The notes: generated by a model from the letters alone, not told the origin. Shown: positions 51,363 through 62,579, counted from the stretch's first letter. The stretch: DNA of 64,000 bases from Maniola hyperantus (GCF_902806685.2 NC_048563.1:5260423-5324422); one strand, 5' to 3'. Program-made: numbers and translations.

Positions 51363-51784
51363 TAGGCCAGTAAATAGAGCAATTTTTTTTTTAGGTTAAG
51401 GGTCACTTACTGACCATAAAATCACAAAATGCTGACAGATCCAGGTGGAGCTTCGATCGGAGTCTTGAGGGAAAGTTTTTGGCCGATATCTCGGAAATTA
51501 TCCACTTTAGTGCAAAATTATCTATACTATTATTGTAGAAAATAAAATTTTGCATTTTTTGTTTTCTGTAAACTTTTTTGTAAAACTTACCGTTTACGAT
51601 TTATGGCCGATTGAATGAACCGGTTTTTCTATTTCGGCCGATAACTTCTAAAATATTGGATTTGAATCAGCATTTTGTGATTTTATGGTCAGTGAGTGAC
51701 CCTTAACCTAAAAATAAAGCATAATTGGATCGGAAATTTAGTACGAGATTGACCAAAAACAAAACGGCTTTATTTACTGGCCTA
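51363..51784. mobile_element. outer inverted-repeat element
   Basis: TAGGCCAGTAAATAGAGC at the left is inverted as GGCTTTATTTACTGGCCTA at the right (one mismatch plus the last base). Confidence 0.68.
51391..51712. mobile_element. inner MITE with ~43-base inverted ends
   Basis: TTAGGTTAAGGGTCACTTAC and on through TAAAATCACAAAATGCTGA at the left are inverted at 51670-51712 with few mismatches. It lies inside the outer element. Confidence 0.78.
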
Positions 51785-51940
51785 ACTTATTTTGATTTAA
51801 ATTGAAAATTAATTAGCACAACCTTCCGATTCATTTTGTCGTCACACCCCACCACTCCGAACTTTGGTCACAAACAAACTAAGGTGTGACACTTTAGGTG
51901 CTCCAGCAGGTATTCTAAGATGTATTCTCAGTGTGTGCAG

Positions 51941-52487
51941 TTAGACTGGGGGCACACGGTGCGTTGCGGCGCCGCACCGCAAAGATTTTACCGAATCACC
52001 GGGCACACGAGCGCTGCGGCGCCGCAACGTTGGTATGTCGCAGCGGCGCCGTAACAGCGTTGGACAGCCTTGAGCGGCGCCGCTCTGACGTCACAACGTA
52101 TTCACTTCCCAGCCTCGTCTCGGTGGTTGCAAGTCCAGTGCGGCGCCGGAGCGCATCGTGTGACATGCCACAGATATCTCTATGTAAGACGACGCAGCGA
52201 CACCGCTTCGGTGCCACACCGCCGCGCCGCCGCAACGCAACGTGTGCCCCCGCTCTGACATGTCACACGATGCGTTGCGGCGCCGCACCGGACTTGCAAC
52301 CACCGAGACGAGGCGGGGAGGGGTGAATGCGTTGCGACGTCAGAGCGGCGCCGCTCAAGGCTGTCCAACGCTGCTACGGCGCCGCTGCGACATAACAACG
52401 TTGCGGCGCCGCACCGCTCGTGTGCCCACTGATACGCTGAAATCTTTGCTGTACGGCGCCGCAACGCATCGTGTGCCCCCAGTCTAA
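51941..52487. mobile_element. GGCGCC-rich fold-back element
   Basis: 547 bases. Ends TTAGACTGGGGGCACACG and CGTGTGCCCCCAGTCTAA are exact inverses. Arms of about 228 bases (51941-52168 and 52258-52487) pair along most of their length. GGCGCC occurs ten times, mostly within GCGGCGCCGC. The spacer of about 90 bases carries a further CGTGTGCCCCCG end-like motif. No protein is encoded. Confidence 0.8.
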
Positions 52488-52599
52488 GATGTATTCTCAG
52501 TTTAAGTGTGTGCAATTAAGCTATCTATCTAACTGTCAACCTATCTAAGATATTTAAATGATAGGTTAGATAGGACAAACTGATAAAATCATTATATTA

Positions 52600-53090
52600 A
52601 CCTAATTAAAATAGGTCAGTGTGGCTATTTTTCTGTTATACACAATCTCTAAACTTAAATTTTTTACAAAAAAATATATGAACCGATTTCAATACCTTAC
52701 CGTATTTATACACTAAAAATCAGTACCCATATTATTATAAATGCGAAAGTGTTTGTTTGTTGGTTTGTTGGTTTATTGGTTTGTTGGTTCGTCCTTAAAT
52801 CACGTCGCAACGGAGTAACCGAATGACGTGATTTTTTTGCATGGGTATAGTGAAAGACCTGGAGAGTGACATAGGCTACTTTTTATCCCGGAAAATTAAA
52901 TAGTTCACACGGGATTTTTATTACTGAATATATTTTTATGTAGACAAGAGTTAATATAATGTAGTTCTATAAAAATATTTTTGGGGCCGGTGCCAATTTA
53001 GCTAATTAGCTGCGCCAATCCTCTATAGGTACTTACTTCATATTTTTTTGAGATTGGCATATGGCACCTCATTGGCATTAAATGAAAATG
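52600..53090 (+). repeat. F2-like copy with nested H-2
   Basis: Left part to 52726 (ACCGTATTTATACACTAAAA) and right part from 52922 (TTACTGAATATATTTTTATG to GGCACCTCATTGGCATT) match the second half of F2. An H-2 5' portion (52727-52921) lies between. A half MITE end (TACACAATCTCTAAACTTAA) is at 52638-52660. Confidence 0.65.
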
Positions 53091-53159
53091 ATTAAAAAGT
53101 AGCAATAATCGTCTAGAAACTCTTTCCTTCTTTTCTTTTAGATTTTTTAAAAAAGAAAA

Positions 53160-53846
53160 CTAGCCGTTTATCATGACTAATATTCCCCTTTCCCCTCCAA
53201 CTAATCGTAAAGCTTGTACTAGGAGTAGGTACGACGGGGTGCCAGCCAGGTAACCTCCCAGTGTGGCTGGGTGTTGCTGGTCCCTTTTGGAAGTATCGGG
53301 CATCCGAGGGGAAGAGTAGTATTCGGGCCGGTACACCCTGGTAACATGGCTAATAATCTCTCTTCAGGGATATTGTTAGACCTGGCAGGGGGAAGGATTC
53401 TCCGCGTGTCCTTCTGGCTAGCAGAGGGCGCAGCGGACGAGGCGGAGGATGGGACGCGGGCGACGTGCGCTGAGTGTGCAGTTGTCGCCCGTTGGGTCCC
53501 TGGGTCGGGAGTGCGTTGTGGGGACCTCGTGAGCGGGGTCCCTGATGGAGGGTCCGCCTCGGCGTATGTCGCTGACTGGGTCGCGGTGGTTACCTTCGGC
53601 GTTCCCGTGACACAGTCGCCAGGCGACGCGCAAGAGCGCCGCTAGTCGCGAGTCCCACATACCTTCCCTCCAGTTGGTTGGCTGGCTGGTTAGCTGACTG
53701 GCTTCTAGGAGGGGGGATGCGTAAACGCATTTCCCAGCGTTAAAAAAAGGGAGTAGGTACGACAATTTGCAACGGGTGGGGGTTTGAACTGCCGACCTTT
53801 CCGATTTCAGTCCGCTCCTTTAACCCTTGAGCTATTGAGGCTACAA
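53160..53846 (-). repeat. SINE-B split by a GC-rich insert
   Basis: The body (ACTAATATTCCCCTTTCCCC) and the head complement (CCTTTAACCCTTGAGCTATT) are separated by 515 bases. Confidence 0.8.
53236..53750 (+). mobile_element. GC-rich retroposed insert, 515 bases
   Basis: Flanked by GAGTAGGTACGAC at 53223-53235 and 53751-53763, a 13-base target duplication. It ends in an A-rich tract (GCGTTAAAAAAAGG). An open stretch on the + strand (53271-53645) starts at a non-ATG codon and shows no family I know; it may be the end of a LINE ORF. Confidence 0.72.
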
Positions 53847-53974
53847 ATCTCTAAAATGTCTAGGAATCCGGCGGGTCTAATCAGAGTTCCAATATCTTAG
53901 AAGCTAATGTCATTAACTTCTAAGTTGCTGAGTGATACACAAAATTCTGTTTACTCGGCAAACCAATGTTGATT

Positions 53975-54126
53975 CTGTGATAGTCTAGGGGTTAGCACAT
54001 CCGCCTCCTATTCGGGAGGTCGGGGGTTCGATCCCGGGCACGCACCTCTAACTTTTCGGAGTTATGTGCGTTTTTAGGGTTCCATACCTCAAAAGGAAAA
54101 ACGGAACCCTTATAGGATCACTTTGT

Positions 54127-54158
<32 letters not shown>

Positions 54159-54620
54159 CGTCCGTCTGTCAAGAAACCTACAAGGTACTTCGCGTTGACC
54201 TAGAATCATGAAATTTGGCAGGTAGGTAGGTCTTATAGCTGACATTCGGGAAAAAATCTGAAAACCGTGAATTTGTGGTTACACCACACAAAAAAAAAAT
54301 TAAATTGTGGTCATAAACTAATAATTAGTATTTTCAATTTTAGAAGTAAGATAACTGTATCAAGTGGGGTATCATATGAAAGGTCTTCACCTGTACATTC
54401 AAAAACAGATTTTTATTTATCATAGTTTTTGAATTATCGTGCAAAATGTCGAAAATATACGACTGTATTACGGAACCCTCGTTGCGCGAGCCTGACTTGC
54501 ACTTGGCCGGTTTTTAAGTAATTAAATTTCACTTGCTTTAAGTTTAACGGTGAGGGGAAACATCGTGAGGAAACCTGCATGCCTGAGAGTTCTCCATAAT
54601 GTTCTCGGCGGTGTGTGAAC
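53975..54620 (+). repeat. SINE-A split by F1
   Basis: Head and first body part to GTTATGTGCGTTTTT, then F1, then AAGTAATTAAATTTCACTTG to CCATAATGTTCTC. Confidence 0.82.
54076..54510 (-). repeat. F1 nested in SINE-A
   Basis: Reverse F1, AGGGTTCCATACCTCAAAAG to GCACTTGGCCGG, inserted at the TTTTT of the SINE. Confidence 0.87.
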
Positions 54621-54728
54621 TGTGAAGTCTCGTAATACGAGTAGGCTTGTCGAAACAATATCGATACCTACATGATACATCGATAGATCAATATTATTTG
54701 TTCGATATTTTTAAGCGACATTTAATCT

Positions 54729-54948
54729 TCTAAATATATAAATGGGAAAGGTGACTGACTGCCTGACTGATCTATCAACGCACAGCTCAAACTACTGGAC
54801 GGATCGGGCTGAAATTTGGCATGCAGTTAGCTATTATGACGGAAGCATCCGCTAAGAAAGGATTTTTGGAAATGCAACCCCTAAGGGGGTGAAATAGGGT
54901 TTGAAATTTGTGTAGTCCACGGGGACGAATTCGCGAGTATAAGCTAGT
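54729..54948 (+). repeat. H-1 Helitron-like copy
   Basis: From TCTAAATATATAAATGGGAA to GACGAATTCGCGAGTATAAG and CTAGT. Confidence 0.82.
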
Positions 54949-54951
54949 TTT

Positions 54952-55263
54952 TGATAAATTAAATATCACTTGCTCTAACGGTGAAGGAAAACATCGTGAG
55001 GAAACCTGCATGCCTCCATACTGTTCTCAAAGGTGTGTGAAGTCTGCCAATCCGCACTTGGTCAGCGTGGTGGACTATGGCCAAACCCTTCTCATACTGA
55101 GAAAAGACCCGTGCTCTGTAGTGAGCCGGCTATGAGTTGATCATGATGAACCTAGTTTGAAAAAAAGTAGTGTCGGCGAAGTGGTTAAGACGTCGGCTGC
55201 CTATTCGGTCTGGAGATCGGGGGTTCGATCCCGGGCAAGTACCTCTAACTTTTCGAAGTTATG
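54952..55263 (+). repeat. SINE-A tail fragment, then a SINE head variant
   Basis: 54952-55150 is SINE-A without its head (AAATATCACTTGCTCTAACG to GAGTTGATCATGATG). 55172-55263 is a separate head (GGCGAAGTGGTTAAGACG, GGTTCGATCCC) of a related SINE. Confidence 0.75.
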
Positions 55264-55304
55264 TATTTGCTTTCAAAGTCAAAGTCTTATTCAAAATCCA
55301 TACT

Positions 55305-55524
55305 TCCATACTAATATTATAAATGCGAAAGTGTGTCTGTCTGTCTGTCTGCTAGCTTTTTAGCACAGCTTAACCATTCAACCGATTTTGACGAAATTTG
55401 GTACAGCGATAGCTTTTATCCCGGGAAAGGACATAGGTTACTTTTTATCCCGGAAAAATGAAGAATTCCTACAGGATTTTTAAAAAACTATATCCACGCG
55501 GACTAAGTCGCGGGAATCGCCTAG
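55305..55524 (+). repeat. H-2 Helitron-like, full length
   Basis: From TTCCATACTAATATTATAAA with a TGTC tract to GGACTAAGTCGCGGGAATCG and CCTAGT. Confidence 0.82.
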
Positions 55525-55541
55525 TGGCTAATATTTAAAAA

Positions 55542-55888
55542 ACCGGCCAAGTGCGAGTCAGGCTCGCACATTGAGGGTTCCGTATACAGTCGTATTTTTT
55601 CGATATTTTGCACGATAATTCAAAAACTATGATGCATAAATATAAATAAAAAATCTGTTTTAGAATGCACAGGTGAAGCCCTTTCATATGATACCCCACT
55701 TGGTATAGTTATCTTACTTCGAATATTAAAAACCTTATTATTAGTTCATGACCACAATTTAATTTTTTTTGTGTGATCTAACCCTAAATTCGCGGTTTCA
55801 GATTTTTCCCCTAAAGCCAGCTATAAGACCTACCTACCTGCCAAATTCCATGATTCTAGGTCAACGGGAAGTACCCTGTAGGTTTCTT

Positions 55889-55929
<41 letters not shown>

Positions 55930-55979
55930 CAAAGTGATCCTATAAGGGTTTCATTTTTCCTTTTGAGGTACGGAACCCA
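55542..55979 (+). repeat. F1 repeat
   Basis: From ACCGGCCAAGTGCGAGTCAG to GGTACGGAACCC, with a long CAGA tract. Confidence 0.87.
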
Positions 55980-55984
55980 AAAAA

Positions 55985-56195
55985 TTATAAATTCCCAAAT
56001 TGCCGCTGCCAGGAATCGAACCCGGGACCTCTCACTAATAAGACCACAGCGCTCACCACTACGCCACGTTCAAACAATCAATAAATTTTAATTTCAGCTA
56101 GAAAATCCCATATTTGAAAAACTTCTCTACAATTTAATTAAATCTCTAAGTCGCCAAGCGAAGCTAGATATTTTTACTGTATAAATTTAAATACA
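55985..56195 (-). repeat. SINE-D, tRNA-headed
   Basis: The reverse strand reads GTGGCGTAGTGGTGAGCGCT (A box) and GGGTTCGATTCCTGGCAGCG (B box) at about 56000-56070. The adjoining left part (56076-56195) may be body or flank. Confidence 0.6.
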
Positions 56196-56358
56196 TAATA
56201 TTTACATAATAAAATTAATTAATGATTACATTGTCTGTCCGCTCCGTTGTATCTAATACTAACGACCACACGTGGATTTGCTCCCCTGCGAATTTCAAAA
56301 AATCCGGTCTTACACCCTATCTACCTAAATATTTAAAACTTATCTCTGTCTGTCTGCT

Positions 56359-56580
56359 TATTTCGCTCAACGGTTGAGCCTTGCCGTTCAGCGAGGTAAT
56401 AGAATTCCGAACCAGTGGTAAATTAAACCTGACTATTCATAAGTACTTGTAAAAAGTTTACATGAATAAAAAAACCATTCTATTCTATTCTATAGCGCCA
56501 GTGTTTTGGGCACAATGCCCATAATTAATGACCATTTGGACGGCGTATATTTTTTGTAAATATAAAATTTTTAGTTTTTA
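56359..56580 (+). pseudogene. LINE C-terminal tail with a SINE-tail insertion
   Basis: Encodes YFAQRLSLAVQRGN, then about 95 foreign bases (56403-56497; ATTCCGAACCAGTGGTAAAT to TTCTATTCTATTCTA), then SASVLGTMP. It matches 12085-12200 in reverse, which lacks the insertion. Confidence 0.72.
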
Positions 56581-57162
56581 GGGTTCCGTACCTCAAAAGG
56601 AAAAACGGAACCCTTATAGGATCACTTTGTTGTCTGTCTGTCTGTCAAGAAACCTACAGGGTACTTCCCGGTGACCTAGAATCATGAAATTTGGCAGGTA
56701 GGTAGATCTTATAGCTGACATTTGGGGAAAAATCTGAAAACCGCGAATTTAGGGTTAGATCACACAAAAAAAATTAAATTGTGGTCATGAACTAATAATT
56801 AGTATTTTCAACTTTCGAAGTGAGTGACTATATCAAGTGGGGTATCATATGAAAGGTCTTCACCTGTACATTCTAAAACAGATTTTTATTAATAATTTAA
56901 ACTAAAACCAAAACCTTAAAAAATATAATATTATAACTAAAATATATTATTAAAAGGAGTCCCTTTAGGCAAGGTTCCGAAGATACTGGCAGCGTTCCCC
57001 CTTTGAATAGCTAGGCTAATTCTTTGTCCGAGGTAGCTGCCAGATTTTTATTTATTTTTATGCATCATAGTTTTTGAATTATCGTGCAAAATGTCGAAAA
57101 AATACGACTGTAGTACCGAACCCTCATTGGCCATTGCGCGAGCCTGACTCGTACTTGGCCGG
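56580..57162 (-). repeat. F1 split by a LINE tail
   Basis: Reverse F1 from AGGGTTCCGTACCTCAAAAG to GTACTTGGCCGG, interrupted at 56891-57040. Confidence 0.87.
56891..57040 (-). mobile_element. 5'-truncated LINE insertion, 150 bases
   Basis: CAGATTTTTATT flanks it at 56879-56890 and 57041-57052, a 12-base target duplication. The reverse strand encodes ISLAIQRGNAASIFGTLPKG, the C-terminus of the LINE family at 12040-12470 or a close relative, followed by a stop and an AT-rich tail. Confidence 0.8.
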
Positions 57163-57251
57163 TTTTATTTATTAGTATAGATATAGACTACTATGACCTA
57201 AATACTACCAATATGCGAAAGTGTCTGTCTGCTGCTCGATTGCGGTAGAAT

Positions 57252-60200
57252 GACAGCTACAATGTCACGATCGCAATCACCTGCGATTGGTTGACGCTCG
57301 CTCACTATTGGCTGCAATGCATTGTTGCAACAATCGCACAAATTCAACCAATCACAACAATTGAGATGGTAATTATTATTGATGCAGTGGCTCTACCGCG
57401 GTTGTTTGACAGCTACAATGTCACGATCGCAATCACCTGCGATTGGTTGACGCTCGCTCACTATTGGCTGCAATGCATTGTTGCAACAATCGCACAAATT
57501 CAACCAATCACAACAATTGAGATGGTAATTATTATTGATGCAGTGGCTCTACCGCGGTTGTTTGACAGCTACAATGTCACGATCGCAATCACCTGCGATT
57601 GGTTGACGCTCGCTCACTATTGGCTGCAATGCATTGTTGCAACAATCGCACAAATTCAACCAATCACAACAATTGAGATGGTAATTATTATTGATGCAGT
57701 GGCTCTACCGCGGTTGTTTGACAGCTACAATGTCACGATCGCAATCACCTGCGATTGGTTGACGCTCGCTCACTATTGGCTCCAATGCATTGTTGCAAGA
57801 ATCGCACAAATTCAACCAATCACAACAATTGAGATGGTAATTATTATTGATGCAGTGGCTCTACCGCGGTTGTTTGACAGCTACAATGTCACGATCGCAA
57901 TCACCTGCGATTGGTTGACGCTCGCTCACTATTGGCTCCAATGCATTGTTGCAACAATCGCACAAATTCAACCAATCACAACAATTGAGATGGTAATTAT
58001 TATTGATGCAGTGGCTCTACCGCGGTTGTTTGACAGCTACAATGTCACGATCGCAATCACCTGCGATTGGTTGACGCTCGCTCACTATTGGCTGCAATGC
58101 ATTGTTGCAACAATCGCACAAATTCAACCAATCACAACAATTGAGATGGTAATTATTATTGATGCAGTGGCTCTACCGCGGTTGTTTGACAGCTACAATG
58201 TCACGATCGCAATCACCTGCGATTGGTTGACGCTCGCTCACTATTGGCTCCAATGCATTGTTGCAAGAATCGCACAAATTCAACCAATCACAACAATTGA
58301 GATGGTAATTATTATTGATGCAGTGGCTCTACCGCGGTTGTTTGACAGCTACAATGTCACGATCGCAATCACCTGCGATTGGTTGACGCTCGCTCACTAT
58401 TGGCTGCAATGCATTGTTGCAACAATCGCACAAATTCAACCAATCACAACAATTGAGATGGTAATTATTATTGATGCAGTGGCTCTACCGCGGTTGTTTG
58501 ACAGCTACAATGTCACGATCGCAATCACCTGCGATTGGTTGACGCTCGCTCACTATTGGCTGCAATGCATTGTTGCAACAATCGCACAAATTCAACCAAT
58601 CACAACAATTGAGATGGTAATTATTATTGATGCAGTGGCTCTACCGCGGTTGTTTGACAGCTACAATGTCACGATCGCAATCACCTGCGATTGGTTGACG
58701 CTCGCTCACTATTGGCTGCAATGCATTGTTGCAACAATCGCACAAATTCAACCAATCACAACAATTGAGATGGTAATTATTATTGATGCAGTGGCTCTAC
58801 CGCGGTTGTTTGACAGCTACAATGTCACGATCGCAATCACCTGCGATTGGTTGACGCTCGCTCACTATTGGCTACAATGTCAATTCAATTCAATTCCCAA
58901 TTATTGGCTTTTAGGTGTGCCAGCTGGGCACAGAGTGTTTCGCCAGTGTCACGTTTATGGAGAAGGCAGAGCTACAATGTCACGATCGCAATCACCTGCG
59001 ATTGGTTGACGCTCGCTCACTATTGGCTCCAATGCATTGTTGCAACAATCGCACAAATTCAACCAATCACAACAATTGAGATGGTAATTATTATTGATGC
59101 AGTGGCTCTACCGCGGTTGTTTGACAGCTACAATGTCACGATCGCAATCACCTGCGATTGGTTGACGCTCGCTCACTATTGGCTGCAATGCATTGTTGCA
59201 ACAATCGCACAAATTCAACCAATCACAACAATTGAGATGGTAATTATTATTGATGCAGTGGCTCTACCGCGGTTGTTTGACAGCTACAATGTCACGATCG
59301 CAATCACCTGCGATTGGTTGACGCTCGCTCACTATTGGCTCCAATGCATTGTTGCAAGAATCGCACAAATTCAACCAATCACAACAATTGAGATGGTAAT
59401 TATTATTGATGCAGTGGCTCTACCGCGGTTGTTTGACAGCTACAATGTCACGATCGCAATCACCTGCGATTGGTTGACGCTCGCTCACTATTGGCTCCAA
59501 TGCATTGTTGCAACAATCGCACAAATTCAACCAATCACAACAATTGAGATGGTAATTATTATTGATGCAGTGGCTCTACCGCGGTTGTTTGACAGCTACA
59601 ATGTCACGATCGCAATCACCTGCGATTGGTTGACGCTCGCTCACTATTGGCTGCAATGCATTGTTGCAACAATCGCACAAATTCAACCAATCACAACAAT
59701 TGAGATGGTAATTATTATTGATGCAGTGGCTCTACCGCGGTTGTTTGACAGCTACAATGTCACGATCGCAATCACCTGCGATTGGTTGACGCTCGCTCAC
59801 TATTGGCTCCAATGCATTGTTGCAAGAATCGCACAAATTCAACCAATCACAACAATTGAGATGGTAATTATTATTGATGCAGTGGCTCTACCGCGGTTGT
59901 TTGACAGCTACAATGTCACGATCGCAATCACCTGCGATTGGTTGACGCTCGCTCACTATTGGCTGCAATGCATTGTTGCAACAATCGCACAAATTCAACC
60001 AATCACAACAATTGAGATGGTAATTATTATTGATGCAGTGGCTCTACCGCGGTTGTTTGACAGCTACAATGTCACGATCGCAATCACCTGCGATTGGTTG
60101 ACGCTCGCTCACTATTGGCTCCAATGCATTGTTGCAAGAATCGCACAAATTCAACCAATCACAACAATTGAGATGGTAATTATTATTGATGCAGTGGCTC

Positions 60201-61909
60201 TACCGCGGTTGTTTGACAGCTACAATGTCACGATCGCAATCACCTGCGATTGGTTGACGCTCGCTCACTATTGGCTCCAATGCATTGTTGCAACAATCGC
60301 ACAAATTCAACCAATCACAACAATTGAGATGGTAATTATTATTGATGCAGTGGCTCTACCGCGGTTGTTTGACAGCTACAATGTCACGATCGCAATCACC
60401 TGCGATTGGTTGACGCTCGCTCACTATTGGCTGCAATGCATTGTTGCAACAATCGCACAAATTCAACCAATCACAACAATTGAGATGGTAATTATTATTG
60501 ATGCAGTGGCTCTACCGCGGTTGTTTGACAGCTACAATGTCACGATCGCAATCACCTGCGATTGGTTGACGCTCGCTCACTATTGGCTGCAATGCATTGT
60601 TGCAAGAATCGCACAAATTCAACCAATCACAACAATTGAGATGGTAATTATTATTGATGCAGTGGCTCTACCGCGGTTGTTTGACAGCTACAATGTCACG
60701 ATCGCAATCACCTGCGATTGGTTGACGCTCGCTCACTATTGGCTGCAATGCATTGTTGCAACAATCGCACAAATTCAACCAATCACAACAATTGAGATGG
60801 TAATTATTATTGATGCAGTGGCTCTACCGCGGTTGTTTGACAGCTACAATGTCACGATCGCAATCACCTGCGATTGGTTGACGCTCGCTCACTATTGGCT
60901 GCAATGCATTGTTGCAACAATCGCACAAATTCAACCAATCACAACAATTGAGATGGTAATTATTATTGATGCAGTGGCTCTACCGCGGTTGTTTGACAGC
61001 TACAATGTCACGATCGCAATCACCTGCGATTGGTTGACGCTCGCTCACTATTGGCTCCAATGCATTGTTGCAAGAATCGCACAAATTCAACCAATCACAA
61101 CAATTGAGATGGTAATTATTATTGATGCAGTGGCTCTACCGCGGTTGTTTGACAGCTACAATGTCACGATCGCAATCACCTGCGATTGGTTGACGCTCGC
61201 TCACTATTGGCTGCAATGCATTGTTGCAACAATCGCACAAATTCAACCAATCACAACAATTGAGATGGTAATTATTATTGATGCAGTGGCTCTACCGCGG
61301 TTGTTTGACAGCTACAATGTCACGATCGCAATCACCTGCGATTGGTTGACGCTCGCTCACTATTGGCTGCAATGCATTGTTGCAACAATCGCACAAATTC
61401 AACCAATCACAACAATTGAGATGGTAATTATTATTGATGCAGTGGCTCTACCGCGGTTGTTTGACAGCTACAATGTCACGATCGCAATCACCTGCGATTG
61501 GTTGACGCTCGCTCACTATTGGCTGCAATGCATTGTTGCAAGAATCGCACAAATTCAACCAATCACAACAATTGAGATGGTAATTATTATTGATGCAGTG
61601 GCTCTACCGCGGTTGTTTGACAGCTACAATGTCACGATCGCAATCACCTGCGATTGGTTGACGCTCGCTCACTATTGGCTGCAATGCATTGTTGCAACAA
61701 TCGCACAAATTCAACCAATCACAACAATTGAGATGGTAATTATTATTGATGCAGTGGCTCTACCGCGGTTGTTTGACAGCTACAATGTCACGATCGCAAT
61801 CACCTGCGATTGGTTGACGCTCGCTCACTATTGGCTCCAATGCATTGTTGCAAGAATCGCACAAATTCAACCAATCACAACAATTGAGATGGTAATAATT
61901 ATTGATGCC
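57252..61909 (+). repeat. 156-base satellite array, about 30 units
   Basis: Units start at 57252 and recur every 156 bases: ten full units, one variant unit of 155 bases (58812-58966), eighteen full units and a truncated last one from 61775. Two variable sites (CTGCAATGC/CTCCAATGC and GCAACAATC/GCAAGAATC) define four unit types; elsewhere the units read the same. Each unit contains ATTGG/CCAAT motifs on both strands and short inverted repeats (GATTGGTTGA / TCAACCAATC; TGCGATTG / CAATCGCA). 156 is a multiple of three, so the array is open in one frame without coding. Confidence 0.93.
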
Positions 61910-62150
61910 GGTTTTACGAAATCGACCTACATAGGTACAGGTCTTTCTACGATTTAACATTCTTAAAAAATATTTGATAGAAGCGGAAATTTTATTACCT
62001 AGATCCATTACATTATTAATATAATTATACTGTATCTAGATCTAGATTCTAGATCCATAAATAGTTTTACTGTTATAATAGGGTCTTAGACTGTAGTAAT
62101 AAAATGACGTGATTTTATGTATAGCGGTAGTTTATGCTGCTAGAATTCAT
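61910..62150. other. satellite right flank, no gene
   Basis: AT-rich. Contains overlapping TCTAGATCTAGATTCTAGATC near 62035-62055, and at 62079-62117 the segment shared with the spook 3' flank. Confidence 0.5.
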
Positions 62151-62579
62151 CCGGCCAAGTGCGAGTCAGGCTCGCGCAACGAGGGTTCCGTACTACAGTT
62201 GTATTTTTTCGACATTTTGCACGATAATTCAAAAACTCTGATACATAAAAATAAATAAAATCTGTTTTAGAATGCACAGGTGAAGACCTTTCATATGATA
62301 CCCCACTTGATATAAGTAGTTATCTTACTTCGAAAATTGAAAATACTAATTATTAATTAATGACCATAATTTAATTTTTTTGTGTGATGTAACCACAAAT
62401 TCACGGTTTTCAGATTTTTCCCCTAATGTCTGCTATAAGACCTACCTACCTGCCAAATTTCATGATTCTAGGTCAACGGGAAGTACCCTGTCAGTAGGTT
62501 TCTTGACAGACCGACAGACAGACAGACAATAAAGTGATCCTATAAGGGTTCTGTTTTTTCTTTTGAGGTACGGAACCCT
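62151..62579 (+). repeat. F1 repeat
   Basis: From CCGGCCAAGTGCGAGTCAGG to GGTACGGAACCCT. Confidence 0.87.

Noticed and set aside
51931..52515. Several overlapping open frames in the GGCGCC element
   Set aside because: GC-rich palindromic DNA has few stops in any frame, and the frames run through both arms in both directions.
53271..53645. 124-codon frame in the GC-rich insert
   Set aside because: It starts at a non-ATG codon and shows no recognised motif. Kept only as a possible LINE remnant.
57252..61909. CRISPR-like array
   Set aside because: Units are contiguous with no unique spacers, and the DNA is eukaryotic.
57291..61957. Very long open frames (572 and 1,036 codons) with 52-residue repeats
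   Set aside because: They arise because the satellite unit is 156 bases, a multiple of three. The frame changes at the 155-base variant unit, variable sites are not codon-biased, and no promoter or start context is seen.
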